From Chloroflexota bacterium (GTDB lineage: Bacteria; Chloroflexota; Dehalococcoidia; Lucifugimonadales; Australimonadaceae): DNA of 19,145 bases. The stretch is taken from NCBI GenBank assembly GCA_022574265.1, contig JACZSI010000012.1:1-19145 (forward strand), written 5' to 3'. The notes under the pieces were generated by a model, which worked only from the letters and a program-made list of their open reading frames with translations, was not told where the DNA came from and made no database searches. The position numbers were made by a program, and so were the translations under genes. Each line of letters opens with the position of its first letter. The stretch's first letter is position 1. Below are positions 8,202 to 14,984 of this stretch, piece after piece.

Positions 8202-9701
8202 GTGGGCTTGAGCGCGCGCGACCTGCTGCTCGTCTCGCCGGAGCTGGCGCTCGTCGTGCTCGCGGTCGCCATCGTCCTCCTGGACCTGGTGCTCGACCGC
8301 AAGGGCTTCGTGCTCGCGGTCGGCATCGCCGGCCTGGCGGTGCCGCTCGCGGCGGCGCTTGGCCTGTGGGCGATCGTGGCGGACGGCGGCCCCGAGATGG
8401 CGTTCCACGGCGCGCTCGTCGTCGACGCGTTCGCGATCTTCTTCAAGCTGCTGATCGTCGGCATCCTGGGGCTGCTGCTGCTTTCGAGCGCCGAATACAT
8501 CGAGCGCTTCTCGCCGCACCAGGCGGAGTTCGTCGCGCTCGTGCTGCTCTCGGCGGCCGGCCTCATGCTGCTTGCGGCGGCGGCCGACCTGATCGCCGTC
8601 TTCGTCTCGCTGGAGCTGGCGTCGCTGCCGGTGGTCGCGCTGGTCGCGTTCTCGAAGAGCGGGCGCTCGATCGAGGCCGGCATCAAGTACCTGCTGCTCT
8701 CCGGCCTCTCGTCGGCCGTGCTGCTGTACGGCTTCGCGTTCCTCTACGGTGCGACCGGCACCGTGCGATTGGTCGCGCTCGACCCGGCCCTGCCGACGAT
8801 CGCCACGATGCTCCCGGCGGCCGGTGGCGCGCTGCCCTTCGGCTCCTTCGCCGTGCTCCTGGGCGTGGTGCTGGCCACCGCGGGTTTCGGGTTCAAGCTC
8901 TCGATGGTGCCGTTCCAGATGTGGACGCCCGATGTGTACGAGGGTGCGCCCACGCCCGTCGCGGCGTTCCTGGCGACCGCCAGCAAGGCCGCTGCGTTCG
9001 CCATCGTGCTGCGGCTGTTCTACACAGCCCTGGGCGGGGCGAGCGCCGACTGGTCGGTCATGTTCGCGGTGCTGGCGGCGGTGACGATGACCGTCGGCAA
9101 CGTCGTCGCCATCGCGCAGTCGAACGTCAAGCGGCTGCTCGGCTACAGCGCCATCGCGCAGGCCGGCTACATGCTGATCGGCGTGGCCGCGATAGCTTCC
9201 GAGGGCGGGAGCGGACCGCTGGGCATCGAGAGCGTGCTGTTCTACCTCGGCGGCTACGCGGCGATGAACCTGGCGGCCTTCTTCGCCGTCATCGCCATCA
9301 CGAACACCACGGGCGACGACCGCATCGAGGCGCTCGCCGGCATGGGGCGCCGCTCGCCGTTGCTCGCGCTGGTCCTCGCGTTCGCGCTGATCTCGCTGAC
9401 CGGCATCCCGCCGACCGTCGGCTTCATGGGCAAGCTGTTCCTGTTCAACGCCGCGGTGAGCGCGGACCTCGCGTGGCTCGCGGTCGTCGGCGTGCTGAAC
9501 AGCGTCGTGTCTGCTTACTACTACATGGGCATCGTCCGCACCATGTACCTGGGCGAGCCCACCGAGCCGCGGCGCATCGGCGCGCCGGTGACGGCGTGGG
9601 TCGCGATGGGCGTGGCCACGGCCGGCGTCGCCGTGCTCGGCGTCTGGCCGGCGTGGCTGCTGGATATCGCGCGGACGGCGGCGGGGAGCCTCGTGCCCTA
9701 G
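8202..9701 (+). CDS. nuoN: NADH-quinone oxidoreductase subunit N (NuoN), antiporter-like
   Basis: This 499-residue protein is the third antiporter-like subunit, next to NuoK. Visible signatures are Glu138 in VFVSLELASLPVVALVAF, Lys232 in GFGFKLSMVPFQMWTPDVYE, and the following GAPTPVAAFLATASKAAAFA with Lys262. The start is GTG one base after the nuoM stop, preceded by a G-rich stretch. It is the last gene of the operon. Its TAG at 9699-9701 interlocks with the stop of the convergent thiE (9698-9700), so there is no intergenic space and no room for a terminator outside the coding sequence. Confidence 0.97.
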   Translation: MGLSARDLLLVSPELALVVLAVAIVLLDLVLDRKGFVLAVGIAGLAVPLAAALGLWAIVADGGPEMAFHGALVVDAFAIFFKLLIVGILGLLLLSSAEYIERFSPHQAEFVALVLLSAAGLMLLAAAADLIAVFVSLELASLPVVALVAFSKSGRSIEAGIKYLLLSGLSSAVLLYGFAFLYGATGTVRLVALDPALPTIATMLPAAGGALPFGSFAVLLGVVLATAGFGFKLSMVPFQMWTPDVYEGAPTPVAAFLATASKAAAFAIVLRLFYTALGGASADWSVMFAVLAAVTMTVGNVVAIAQSNVKRLLGYSAIAQAGYMLIGVAAIASEGGSGPLGIESVLFYLGGYAAMNLAAFFAVIAITNTTGDDRIEALAGMGRRSPLLALVLAFALISLTGIPPTVGFMGKLFLFNAAVSADLAWLAVVGVLNSVVSAYYYMGIVRTMYLGEPTEPRRIGAPVTAWVAMGVATAGVAVLGVWPAWLLDIARTAAGSLVP

Positions 9702-10738
9702 GGACGTGCGGCGAGGAACGCCGTCAGCAGCCGCTCCGCCGCCTCGCGCGGGTCGCCGGCCTGCGTGACGGCCGCGATGACGCAGATGCCGTCGGCTCCC
9801 GCTGCCGCCACCTCGCCCACGTTCTCTGGCGTGATGCCGCCGATGGCCACGAGCGGCGGGCCGTCGGGCGGGACCAGGGCGCGGACCTCGCGCAGCGTCT
9901 CTGGCCCGGCCGCTCGCGTGTCCGCCTTCGAGCCGGTGTGGAACATGCGGCCGACGGCGATGTAGTCGGCGCCTTGATCGAGCGAGGCCTGCGCCTCGGC
10001 CACGAGCGCGCTCGACGTGCCGGCGATCTGCCACGGGCGCAAGCTGCGTCGCGCCGAGGCCAGCGGCAGGTCGTGCTGGCCGAGGTGCACGCCGTGGGCG
10101 CCCGCGGCCACGGCCACGTCGGGGTGGTCGTTGACGACGAGCGCGGCGCCTTGGGCCTCGCACTCCTTGGAGAGCTGAGCGGCGAGCTCGGCCCAGTCGC
10201 CCTTGTCGCGGCCCTTCACGCGGAGCTGGAGCGCGCTCGCCCCGCCCGCGAGCGCTTGTTGGGCCACCCAGACCGGGTCGCGGTCGTTCGTCAGGTCCGG
10301 GTCGACGATGACGTAGAGCCCGCGGAAGCGCTCGGCGGTGCGGCGCCGGAAGCCAGATGCCGTCGCCAGCTCGGCGGCGGACAGCACGCGCGCGAGGTCC
10401 GACAGCTCCGCGTACTCGGGGCCACGGGGCATCGTCGCGGTGCTGACCTCGGCGATCTCGCGCAGCGCGCCGACGAGCGCGAGGTAGCGCACCTCCAGCC
10501 CCCCCGGCCACTGGAGGGCCGAGATGCTCGCGACCGCGTCGTCGATGGCCGAGAGCACGTCGGGCGCGAGGGCGTCGAGACCGAGGGCGCGCGCGGTCTG
10601 CATGCGGGAGCGCGCGCGCTCGTTATCCGCGGCCTCGCCGCTGAGGGCCGCCTCGAAGTCGCCGCGGACGTAGCGGAGGGCGGACAGCAGCCACTCGCGG
10701 GTGAAGTGCGGGGGTTCCTGTTGGTCCTGCTGCGTCAT
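9698..10738 (-). CDS. thiE: thiamine-phosphate synthase (ThiE) with an extra N-terminal domain
   Basis: ThiE joins hydroxymethylpyrimidine diphosphate and thiazole phosphate to form thiamine phosphate in the cytoplasm. From about residue 138 the protein is a TIM-barrel ThiE: FRGLYVIVDPDLT, then QLRVK (Gln171, Arg173, Lys175; usually QxREK), VVNDHPDVA (Asn203, Asp204), GVHLGQHDLP (Asp223), FHTGSKADT (Thr268, Ser270, Lys271) and IGGITPENV. These residues bind the pyrimidine, magnesium and phosphates, so the enzyme looks functional. The first 135 residues are helical and unrecognised. They lack the signature of the ThiD2 domain fused to some ThiE proteins. ATG 10738 is preferred over the upstream in-frame GTG at 10759 because GAGAGAG precedes it; it gives 346 residues. 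Confidence 0.92.
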   Translation of the reverse strand: MTQQDQQEPPHFTREWLLSALRYVRGDFEAALSGEAADNERARSRMQTARALGLDALAPDVLSAIDDAVASISALQWPGGLEVRYLALVGALREIAEVSTATMPRGPEYAELSDLARVLSAAELATASGFRRRTAERFRGLYVIVDPDLTNDRDPVWVAQQALAGGASALQLRVKGRDKGDWAELAAQLSKECEAQGAALVVNDHPDVAVAAGAHGVHLGQHDLPLASARRSLRPWQIAGTSSALVAEAQASLDQGADYIAVGRMFHTGSKADTRAAGPETLREVRALVPPDGPPLVAIGGITPENVGEVAAAGADGICVIAAVTQAGDPREAAERLLTAFLAARP

Positions 10739-10790
10739 GTCAGTCCGCTCTCTCGCCACCGACCGTTTCGACCATCCCCCCGTCCCTCTT

Positions 10791-10814
10791 CCTTGGACCG
10801 GCTCAGGGCAGGCT
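10791..10814. repeat. 24-base dispersed repeat D, copy 1
   Basis: The unit CCTTGGACCGGCTCAGGGCA plus GGCT is repeated exactly at 10885-10908, and recurs with three differences at 17758-17781. Copy 1 sits just upstream of thiE on that gene's strand. Confidence 0.8.
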
Positions 10815-10884
10815 CCGCCGGGAAAGGGGTGACAAAGCCAGAGACGGGAGACACCCCCGTGCCCACGGCAAAGGGGCTTGGCCC

Positions 10885-10908
10885 CCTTGGACCGGCTCAG
10901 GGCAGGCT
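10885..10908. repeat. 24-base dispersed repeat D, copy 2
   Basis: This is an exact match to 10791-10814, in the same orientation, 94 bases away. It lies in the same gene-free spacer. Confidence 0.8.
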
Positions 10909-10962
10909 CTCTGCACTCCCCTCGGCTGGTTCCTGACCCACCGTCGGTGCCGAGCTACCCTT

Positions 10963-10993
10963 CGTTCGTACTTCGAGAGCCTCAGCACGAACG
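10963..10993. repeat. imperfect palindrome with CGTTCGT/ACGAACG arms
   Basis: Seven-base perfect arms CGTTCGT (10963-10969) and ACGAACG (10987-10993) flank a 17-base centre containing CTTCGAGAGCCTCAG. It looks like a short dispersed extragenic palindrome. There is no second copy in this window. Confidence 0.55.
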
Positions 10994-11050
10994 GGGGCTC
11001 CGTGCCCGGCAGAACCTGCGCTCTGCACGGAGCGACCGCGAATCTCAACG

Positions 11051-11089
11051 GTGCTACCCCGCATGGGTGCAGGGCTGTGCCCTGCCTAG
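11051..11089 (-). repeat. CTAG-ended hairpin repeat C, copy 1
   Basis: The core is ATGGGTGCAGGGCTGTGCCC followed by TGCCTAG. GCAGGGC and GCCCTGC form a 7-bp stem around a three-base loop. The terminal CTAG supplies the TAG stop of the minus-strand gene on its right. Similar copies are at 15776, 15929 and 18166. The upstream part (GGTGCTACCCC) also matches the other copies, so homology extends about 39 bases. Confidence 0.85.
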
Positions 11090-11271
11090 CGGCCGCGGGA
11101 CAGCACCGCCGCGGCCGCCGTCGCGACCGCGAGTAGCGCGAACGCCATCAGCCACAGGCCGTCGGTCTTCGCCAGCGGCTGCTCCGCGTCGATCACGGCG
11201 ATGGTCCCGACCATCGCCACGAAGAAGCTGAGCACCATGATGAACAGGGCTCGGGTCCGCCATCGCACCAT
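11086..11271 (-). CDS. small two-helix membrane protein, unrecognised
   Basis: Starting from the ATG at 11271, this encodes 61 residues: a short basic N terminus (MVRWRTR), a hydrophobic helix at about 8-28 (ALFIMVLSFFVAMVGTIAVI), a loop with DAEQPLAKTDG, a second helix at about 38-55, and a basic end SRGR. The arginines at both ends suggest both termini are in the cytoplasm. The frame is open further upstream to 11391, but that extension is arginine-rich and overlaps the divergent gene's start, so I exclude it. No clear ribosome-binding site precedes the ATG. The stop TAG is supplied by hairpin repeat C. Function is unknown; the hydrophobic pattern is the main support for it being a gene. 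Confidence 0.55.
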   Translation of the reverse strand: MVRWRTRALFIMVLSFFVAMVGTIAVIDAEQPLAKTDGLWLMAFALLAVATAAAAVLSRGR

Positions 11272-11371
11272 GAGTGAACCGTACCACGTCTGCCCCGGCG
11301 GCTGAGGACGCGCCTCGGCCGTGGGCCATCCGCCTCTTGCCCGTCGGCGTGCGCTTCCGGACAATGCGCGC

Positions 11372-11974
11372 ATGACGCTTCCAGCTACCACAACGCGCTT
11401 CGGGGAGGTCGTCGAGGCATCTATCGAGCGGCTGCTCGGGCAGTGCCACGCGCTCTACGAAGCGCCCGTCCTGGGCACGCTCGTGCGCGCCGGGGAGTCG
11501 GTGTACGCCGTGGTCGAGGGCGTCGAGACGGTCGCCCTCGACCCCACGCGGCCGATCGTGGCGCGCGGCGCCGGGGCGGCATCCGAGGCCGAGGTCTACG
11601 CCGAGCACCCGCAGCTCGAGCGGCTGCTGCGGACCCAGGTCAGCTTGTCGGTCATCGGCCACCGCGAGGGCTCCGACGTTCGCCAGTACCTCCCCCCGCT
11701 GCCGCCGCGCATCCACACCTTCCTCCACGTGTGCCCGGCCGAGGAGGTGCGCGAGTTCTTCGCGGGCGGGCGGTCCGACTTCGCGTCGCTGCTCATCCGC
11801 CGCGGCATGCCCGCGGGAGACGACGTCCTCGCGGCGGTGCTGCGCCAAGCCTCGGCGGCGTTCGAGGCGCCAGGCGACTTCCTGCTGACGGCCAGCCGCG
11901 GCGTCGCGTCGCTGCTCGCGGGCGACACGGCGCGGCTGAACGCCATCGTGCGGCGGCTGCCGCTGGGCGTTTGA
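11372..11974 (+). CDS. HAS-barrel domain protein, partner of HerA-type ATPase
   Basis: The product is 200 residues. The N-terminal half has the pattern of HAS-barrel proteins found beside HerA ATPases: FGEVVEASIERL, then LYEAPVLGTLVRAGESVYAV, then DPTRPIVARG. A middle block (LLRTQVSLSVIGHREG, QYLPPLPPRIHTFLHVCPAEE) is, as I recall, shared with cyanobacterial members. The C-terminal part is helical. I see no NurA-type nuclease motifs. The ATG at 11372 is chosen over an earlier frame opening at 11321 because the upstream codons read as non-coding and overlap the divergent promoter region. The stop overlaps the next gene's ATG by one base, so the two proteins are probably made together and interact. 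The family call is from memory of sequence patterns. Confidence 0.75.
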   Translation: MTLPATTTRFGEVVEASIERLLGQCHALYEAPVLGTLVRAGESVYAVVEGVETVALDPTRPIVARGAGAASEAEVYAEHPQLERLLRTQVSLSVIGHREGSDVRQYLPPLPPRIHTFLHVCPAEEVREFFAGGRSDFASLLIRRGMPAGDDVLAAVLRQASAAFEAPGDFLLTASRGVASLLAGDTARLNAIVRRLPLGV

Positions 11975-13560
11975 TGGGCGTGGACGCGGCGAGCCCCCTC
12001 GGGACGGTCGTCGGCGGGTCGCTCTCGCGCGGGCTCGACGTGCGGCTCGGCTCGGCGGAGGCCGTCGAGCAGGCAAAGGTAGGTACTTTCGTGACGATCC
12101 AGGGCGCGGGCAGCCGCTACTTCGGCATCATCACCGACCTGCGGCTCGATGCCGCCGACCAGCGCCTCGCATCGGCGATGGCCGACGCCGACGCCGCGCT
12201 GGCGAGCGTGCTCTCGGGGACGAGCGCCTATTCGCTGGCGACGGTCAGCTTGAACCTGACCACCGGCGTCGGCGGCGAGGCGCCACAGCCCGCGAAGTCG
12301 CTGCCAGGCCACTTCTCAGCCGTGCACCGCGCCTCCAACGAGGACGTCCAGGCCATCTTCGGCTCCGAGGACGCGTGGCACATCTACATCGGCAGCCCGC
12401 TCGACATGGAGGACACGCGCGTCTGCCTCGACCTCAGGAAGTTCGTCGAGCGCTCCAACGGCGTCTTCGGCAAGAGCGGCACCGGCAAGAGCTTCCTGAC
12501 GCGCATCCTGCTCGCCGGCATCCTCCAGCGGGGCGTGGCCACGAACCTCGTCTTCGACATGCACAGCGAGTACGGCTGGCAGACGAAGACCGAGTCGGGC
12601 CATGCCGCCAAGGGCCTCAAGCAGCTCTTCCCCAGCCGCGTGGCCGTCTTCACGATGGACCCGGCCTCGGCCCGCCGGCGCGGCGTGCAGACCGACTTCG
12701 ATGTGCAGATCGGGTACGACGAGATCGAGCCAGAGGACATCGCCATCCTCGCGCAGACGCTGAAGATCACCGAGCTCGGCGTGCAGGCGTGCTACACGCT
12801 GCGGAGCCGCTTCGGCGCGAGCTGGATACTGGATTTCCTCAAGCAGCCCTCCGACGAGCTATCCGAGAACATCGGCGGGAGCAGCAGCACGCTCGACGCG
12901 CTGCGGCAGCGGCTGGGGCAGCTCCAGCGGCTCGACTTCATGCGGGACCACGGCCAGGGCGCCGTCAAGCGCGTGCTCGACCACCTCGCCGACGGCCGCC
13001 ACGTCGTCCTCGAATTCGGCCGCTACGGCGACGACCTGACGGCGTACCTGCTCGTCGCGAACCTCATCACGCGGCGCATCCACGAGGAGTACCGCAAGCG
13101 CACGGAGCAGGCGCTGGCGGCCGACGGCAAGGAGCCCGAGCCGCTGGTCATCACCATCGAGGAGGCGCACCGCTTCCTGGGCCCCGGCGTCGCCGGGCAG
13201 ACCATCTTCGGCACGATCGCCCGCGAGATGCGCAAGTATCACGTCACGCTGCTGGTCGTCGACCAGCGCCCGTCCGGCATCGACGACGAGGTGCTGAGCC
13301 AGGTCGGCACGCGCATCACCTGCCAGCTCGACAACGACCGCGACGTCGACGCCGTCTTGGGCGGCGCGAGCGGGGCGCGCGAGCTGAAGTCGGTGCTGTC
13401 GCGGCTCGAGCCCCGGCAGCAGGCGCTCATGTTCGGCCACGCGCTGCCCATGCCGGTCGTCATCCGCACGCGGGACTACGACGAGGCGCTCTACGCCGAG
13501 ATGTCGGTGCCGGGCGCCGGCGCTGCGCCGGGCCGAGACAAGCGCGACCTGTTCGGGTAG
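11974..13560 (+). CDS. HerA-type hexameric DNA translocase ATPase (DUF87/FtsK-HerA superfamily)
   Basis: HerA proteins are ring-shaped ATPases that move double-stranded DNA, usually working with a nuclease. This 528-residue protein has an N-terminal HAS barrel (about residues 9-58: LGTVVGGSLSRGLDVRLG, VGTFVTIQG, YFGIITDLRL). It has Walker A GKSGTGKS at 166-173, a DMHSEYGW block near 195-202, and Walker B LVITIEEAHRFLGP at 391-404 with catalytic Glu396 and Glu397. It also has the sensor-like VVDQRPSGIDDEVLSQ at 428-443 and GTRITCQLDN with a probable arginine finger at 447. All motor motifs are intact. ATG 11974 overlaps the HAS-barrel gene's stop. No nurA lies in the window, so the usual nuclease partner is missing locally. 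DNA repair or defence roles are both possible. Confidence 0.88.
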   Translation: MGVDAASPLGTVVGGSLSRGLDVRLGSAEAVEQAKVGTFVTIQGAGSRYFGIITDLRLDAADQRLASAMADADAALASVLSGTSAYSLATVSLNLTTGVGGEAPQPAKSLPGHFSAVHRASNEDVQAIFGSEDAWHIYIGSPLDMEDTRVCLDLRKFVERSNGVFGKSGTGKSFLTRILLAGILQRGVATNLVFDMHSEYGWQTKTESGHAAKGLKQLFPSRVAVFTMDPASARRRGVQTDFDVQIGYDEIEPEDIAILAQTLKITELGVQACYTLRSRFGASWILDFLKQPSDELSENIGGSSSTLDALRQRLGQLQRLDFMRDHGQGAVKRVLDHLADGRHVVLEFGRYGDDLTAYLLVANLITRRIHEEYRKRTEQALAADGKEPEPLVITIEEAHRFLGPGVAGQTIFGTIAREMRKYHVTLLVVDQRPSGIDDEVLSQVGTRITCQLDNDRDVDAVLGGASGARELKSVLSRLEPRQQALMFGHALPMPVVIRTRDYDEALYAEMSVPGAGAAPGRDKRDLFG

Positions 13561-13621
13561 CCAGCTACGTGAAGTATGGCCCGCCGTTCGCTGCGGCTGG
13601 CGCTTAGTCCCGGCGGCGCGC

Positions 13622-13630
13622 TGCTACCAT
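13622..13630 (+). promoter_or_regulatory. possible extended -10 element for leucine dehydrogenase
   Basis: TGCTACCAT fits an extended -10 pattern (TGnTAnnAT) and would give a leader of about 40 bases before the ATG at 13678. No convincing -35 box is at the expected distance. It resembles TGCTAGAAT at 17811. Confidence 0.3.
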
Positions 13631-13677
13631 CTCATCATTGAGCCCAAGCCCTCGCGCGAGTCATAAGCAGGCACCCC

Positions 13678-14730
13678 ATGGAATTCATCGACTACATGCA
13701 GGCCCACGGCCACCAACAGCTGGCTGTCTGGACGGACGCCGAAGCAGGCGTCAAGTCCTTCATCGCGATCCACGACACGACGCTCGGTCCCGCGCTCGGT
13801 GGCACGCGCATCTGGCGGCACCCAACGGACGAGGCCGCCATCATGGACGTCCTCCGCCTGTCCCGCGCCATGACGTACAAGTCGGCGGCGGCGGGGCTGC
13901 CCCTCGGCGGCGGCAAGGGGCTGATCGTCGCCGACCCGCGCAAGGACAAGACCGAGGCGATGCTCCGCTCCTACGGACGCTTCGTGGAGTCGCTGGGCGG
14001 CCGCTACATCACCACGGAGGACCTGGGCGCCACCGGCCAGGACATGGAGTGGATCGCCAAGGAGACCGCCCACGTGGTCGGCCTGCCCCAGTCCGCGGGC
14101 GGCAGCGGCAACCCTGCGGTGGTCACGGGCTTCGGCGTGTACCAGGCGATGCGCGCCTGCGCGGAGGAGGTGTGGGGCAGCGACTCGCTGGAGGGCCGCA
14201 CCGTCGCCATGCAGGGGTTCGGCAACGTCGCGACCTCGCTCGCCGGCTACCTGAGCGCCGCGGGCGCGCGGCTCGTCGTGACCGACATCGACGCCGGCGC
14301 CCGCGAGCGAGCCGCCGCCATCGAGGGCGTGACGCTCGTGGAGCCAGACGCCATCTACGACGTCGAGTGCGACATCTTCGCGCCGTGCGCGCTCGGCGGC
14401 GTGCTCAACGAGCAGTCGGTCCCCAAGCTGCGCTGCGCCATCGTCTGCGGCGCAGCGAACAACCAGATGGCGACCGGCGAGGACGACAACCGGCTCGCCG
14501 CCAGGGGCATCCTGTACGCACCCGACTTCATCGCGAACGCCGGGGGCGTCATCAACGTCTACTACGAGTACGCGGGCGACTACCAAGAGGCGGTGGCCAT
14601 GGAGAAGGCGGGGAACATCTACGCCACGACGAAGCAGGTCATCGCCACCTCACGGGAGCGCGGCATCACGACCGCCGAGGCCGCCGACGCGGTCGCCGAA
14701 GCTCGGCTCGCGGCGGCTATGGCCACCTGA
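13678..14730 (+). CDS. leucine dehydrogenase (Glu/Leu/Phe/Val dehydrogenase family)
   Basis: This NAD-dependent enzyme reversibly deaminates branched-chain amino acids such as leucine to the 2-oxo acids. The 350-residue product aligns end to end with Bacillus leucine dehydrogenase as I remember it: IHDTTLGPALGGTRIW, MTYKSAAAGLPLGGGKGLIV with Lys68 (substrate carboxylate) and Lys80 (catalytic) at the same numbers, and GRYITTEDLG. It also has the Rossmann motif GFGNVA at 180-185 with Asp203 for NAD, ECDIFAPCALGG, and FIANAGGVINV. That numbering match favours leucine over glutamate dehydrogenase; valine specificity cannot be excluded. The ATG is 117 bases after the HerA stop, so it is probably transcribed separately. 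Its ribosome-binding site is weak (AGCAGG). Confidence 0.93.
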   Translation: MEFIDYMQAHGHQQLAVWTDAEAGVKSFIAIHDTTLGPALGGTRIWRHPTDEAAIMDVLRLSRAMTYKSAAAGLPLGGGKGLIVADPRKDKTEAMLRSYGRFVESLGGRYITTEDLGATGQDMEWIAKETAHVVGLPQSAGGSGNPAVVTGFGVYQAMRACAEEVWGSDSLEGRTVAMQGFGNVATSLAGYLSAAGARLVVTDIDAGARERAAAIEGVTLVEPDAIYDVECDIFAPCALGGVLNEQSVPKLRCAIVCGAANNQMATGEDDNRLAARGILYAPDFIANAGGVINVYYEYAGDYQEAVAMEKAGNIYATTKQVIATSRERGITTAEAADAVAEARLAAAMAT

Positions 14731-14794
14731 TCCGGCGCGCCTTGGTCCGATCCTCTTGTGATCCCGAACTCCGGGAAGCCCGCAAGGGGCGAGG

Positions 14795-14899
14795 GGGAGA
14801 CACCCCCGCTGGCTGGAGGATCTCGTCCCTGCCCTGGCCGCTCAGCCCCGGGCACCTCCCCTGGGTGCGCGCCCCGTCCCTCTTGGGTGGGTGTCTCCC
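14795..14899. repeat. long-range inverted repeat in the gap after leucine dehydrogenase
   Basis: GGGAGACACCC (14795-14805) is the exact reverse complement of GGGTGTCTCCC (14889-14899), 83 bases apart. A related GGGAGACACCCCC occurs at 10846-10858 in the thiE spacer. The GC-rich interior contains further short self-complementary stretches (CCCGGGCACC, CTGGGTGCGC). The 254-base gap shows no gene. It may fold as a long hairpin ending the leucine dehydrogenase transcript or be a degenerate dispersed element. Confidence 0.55.
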
Positions 14900-14984
14900 T
14901 ACCGCCTCGGTACCGCATCCCCCACCATGACGATATAGACGTGGGGACCGTCGGCCGAGAGCGGTGGTGCCCGGACCGAGGCGC

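Larger units (their letters stand above)
10740..11085. other. repeat-rich spacer between thiE and a small membrane-protein gene
   Basis: No convincing gene is present. The stretch holds two exact copies of a 24-base repeat (10791 and 10885), an inverted repeat at 10963-10993, and the first copy of the CTAG-ended hairpin repeat at its right edge. Short reading frames across it are made of repeat sequence and show no family. I looked on the minus strand, upstream of thiE, for a TPP riboswitch and did not find its conserved core. Confidence 0.7.

Noticed and set aside
7941..10511. 856-residue minus-strand frame across nuoM, nuoN and thiE
   Set aside because: It crosses three identified genes, and its protein is low-complexity Arg/Gly/Ala; it is a shadow frame.
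8366..10936. 856-residue plus-strand frame across nuoN and antisense to thiE
   Set aside because: It is a shadow in another frame of nuoN and opposite thiE, with no family features.
10803..11048. 81-residue minus-strand frame in the thiE spacer
   Set aside because: It is made of the dispersed repeats (for example VLRLSKYERR) with no start signals; it is not a gene.
11040..11066. T-box-like GGGGTAGCACCG on the minus strand
   Set aside because: The match is part of hairpin repeat C, which has GGGGTAGGACC in its other copies, and no specifier or terminator structure follows.
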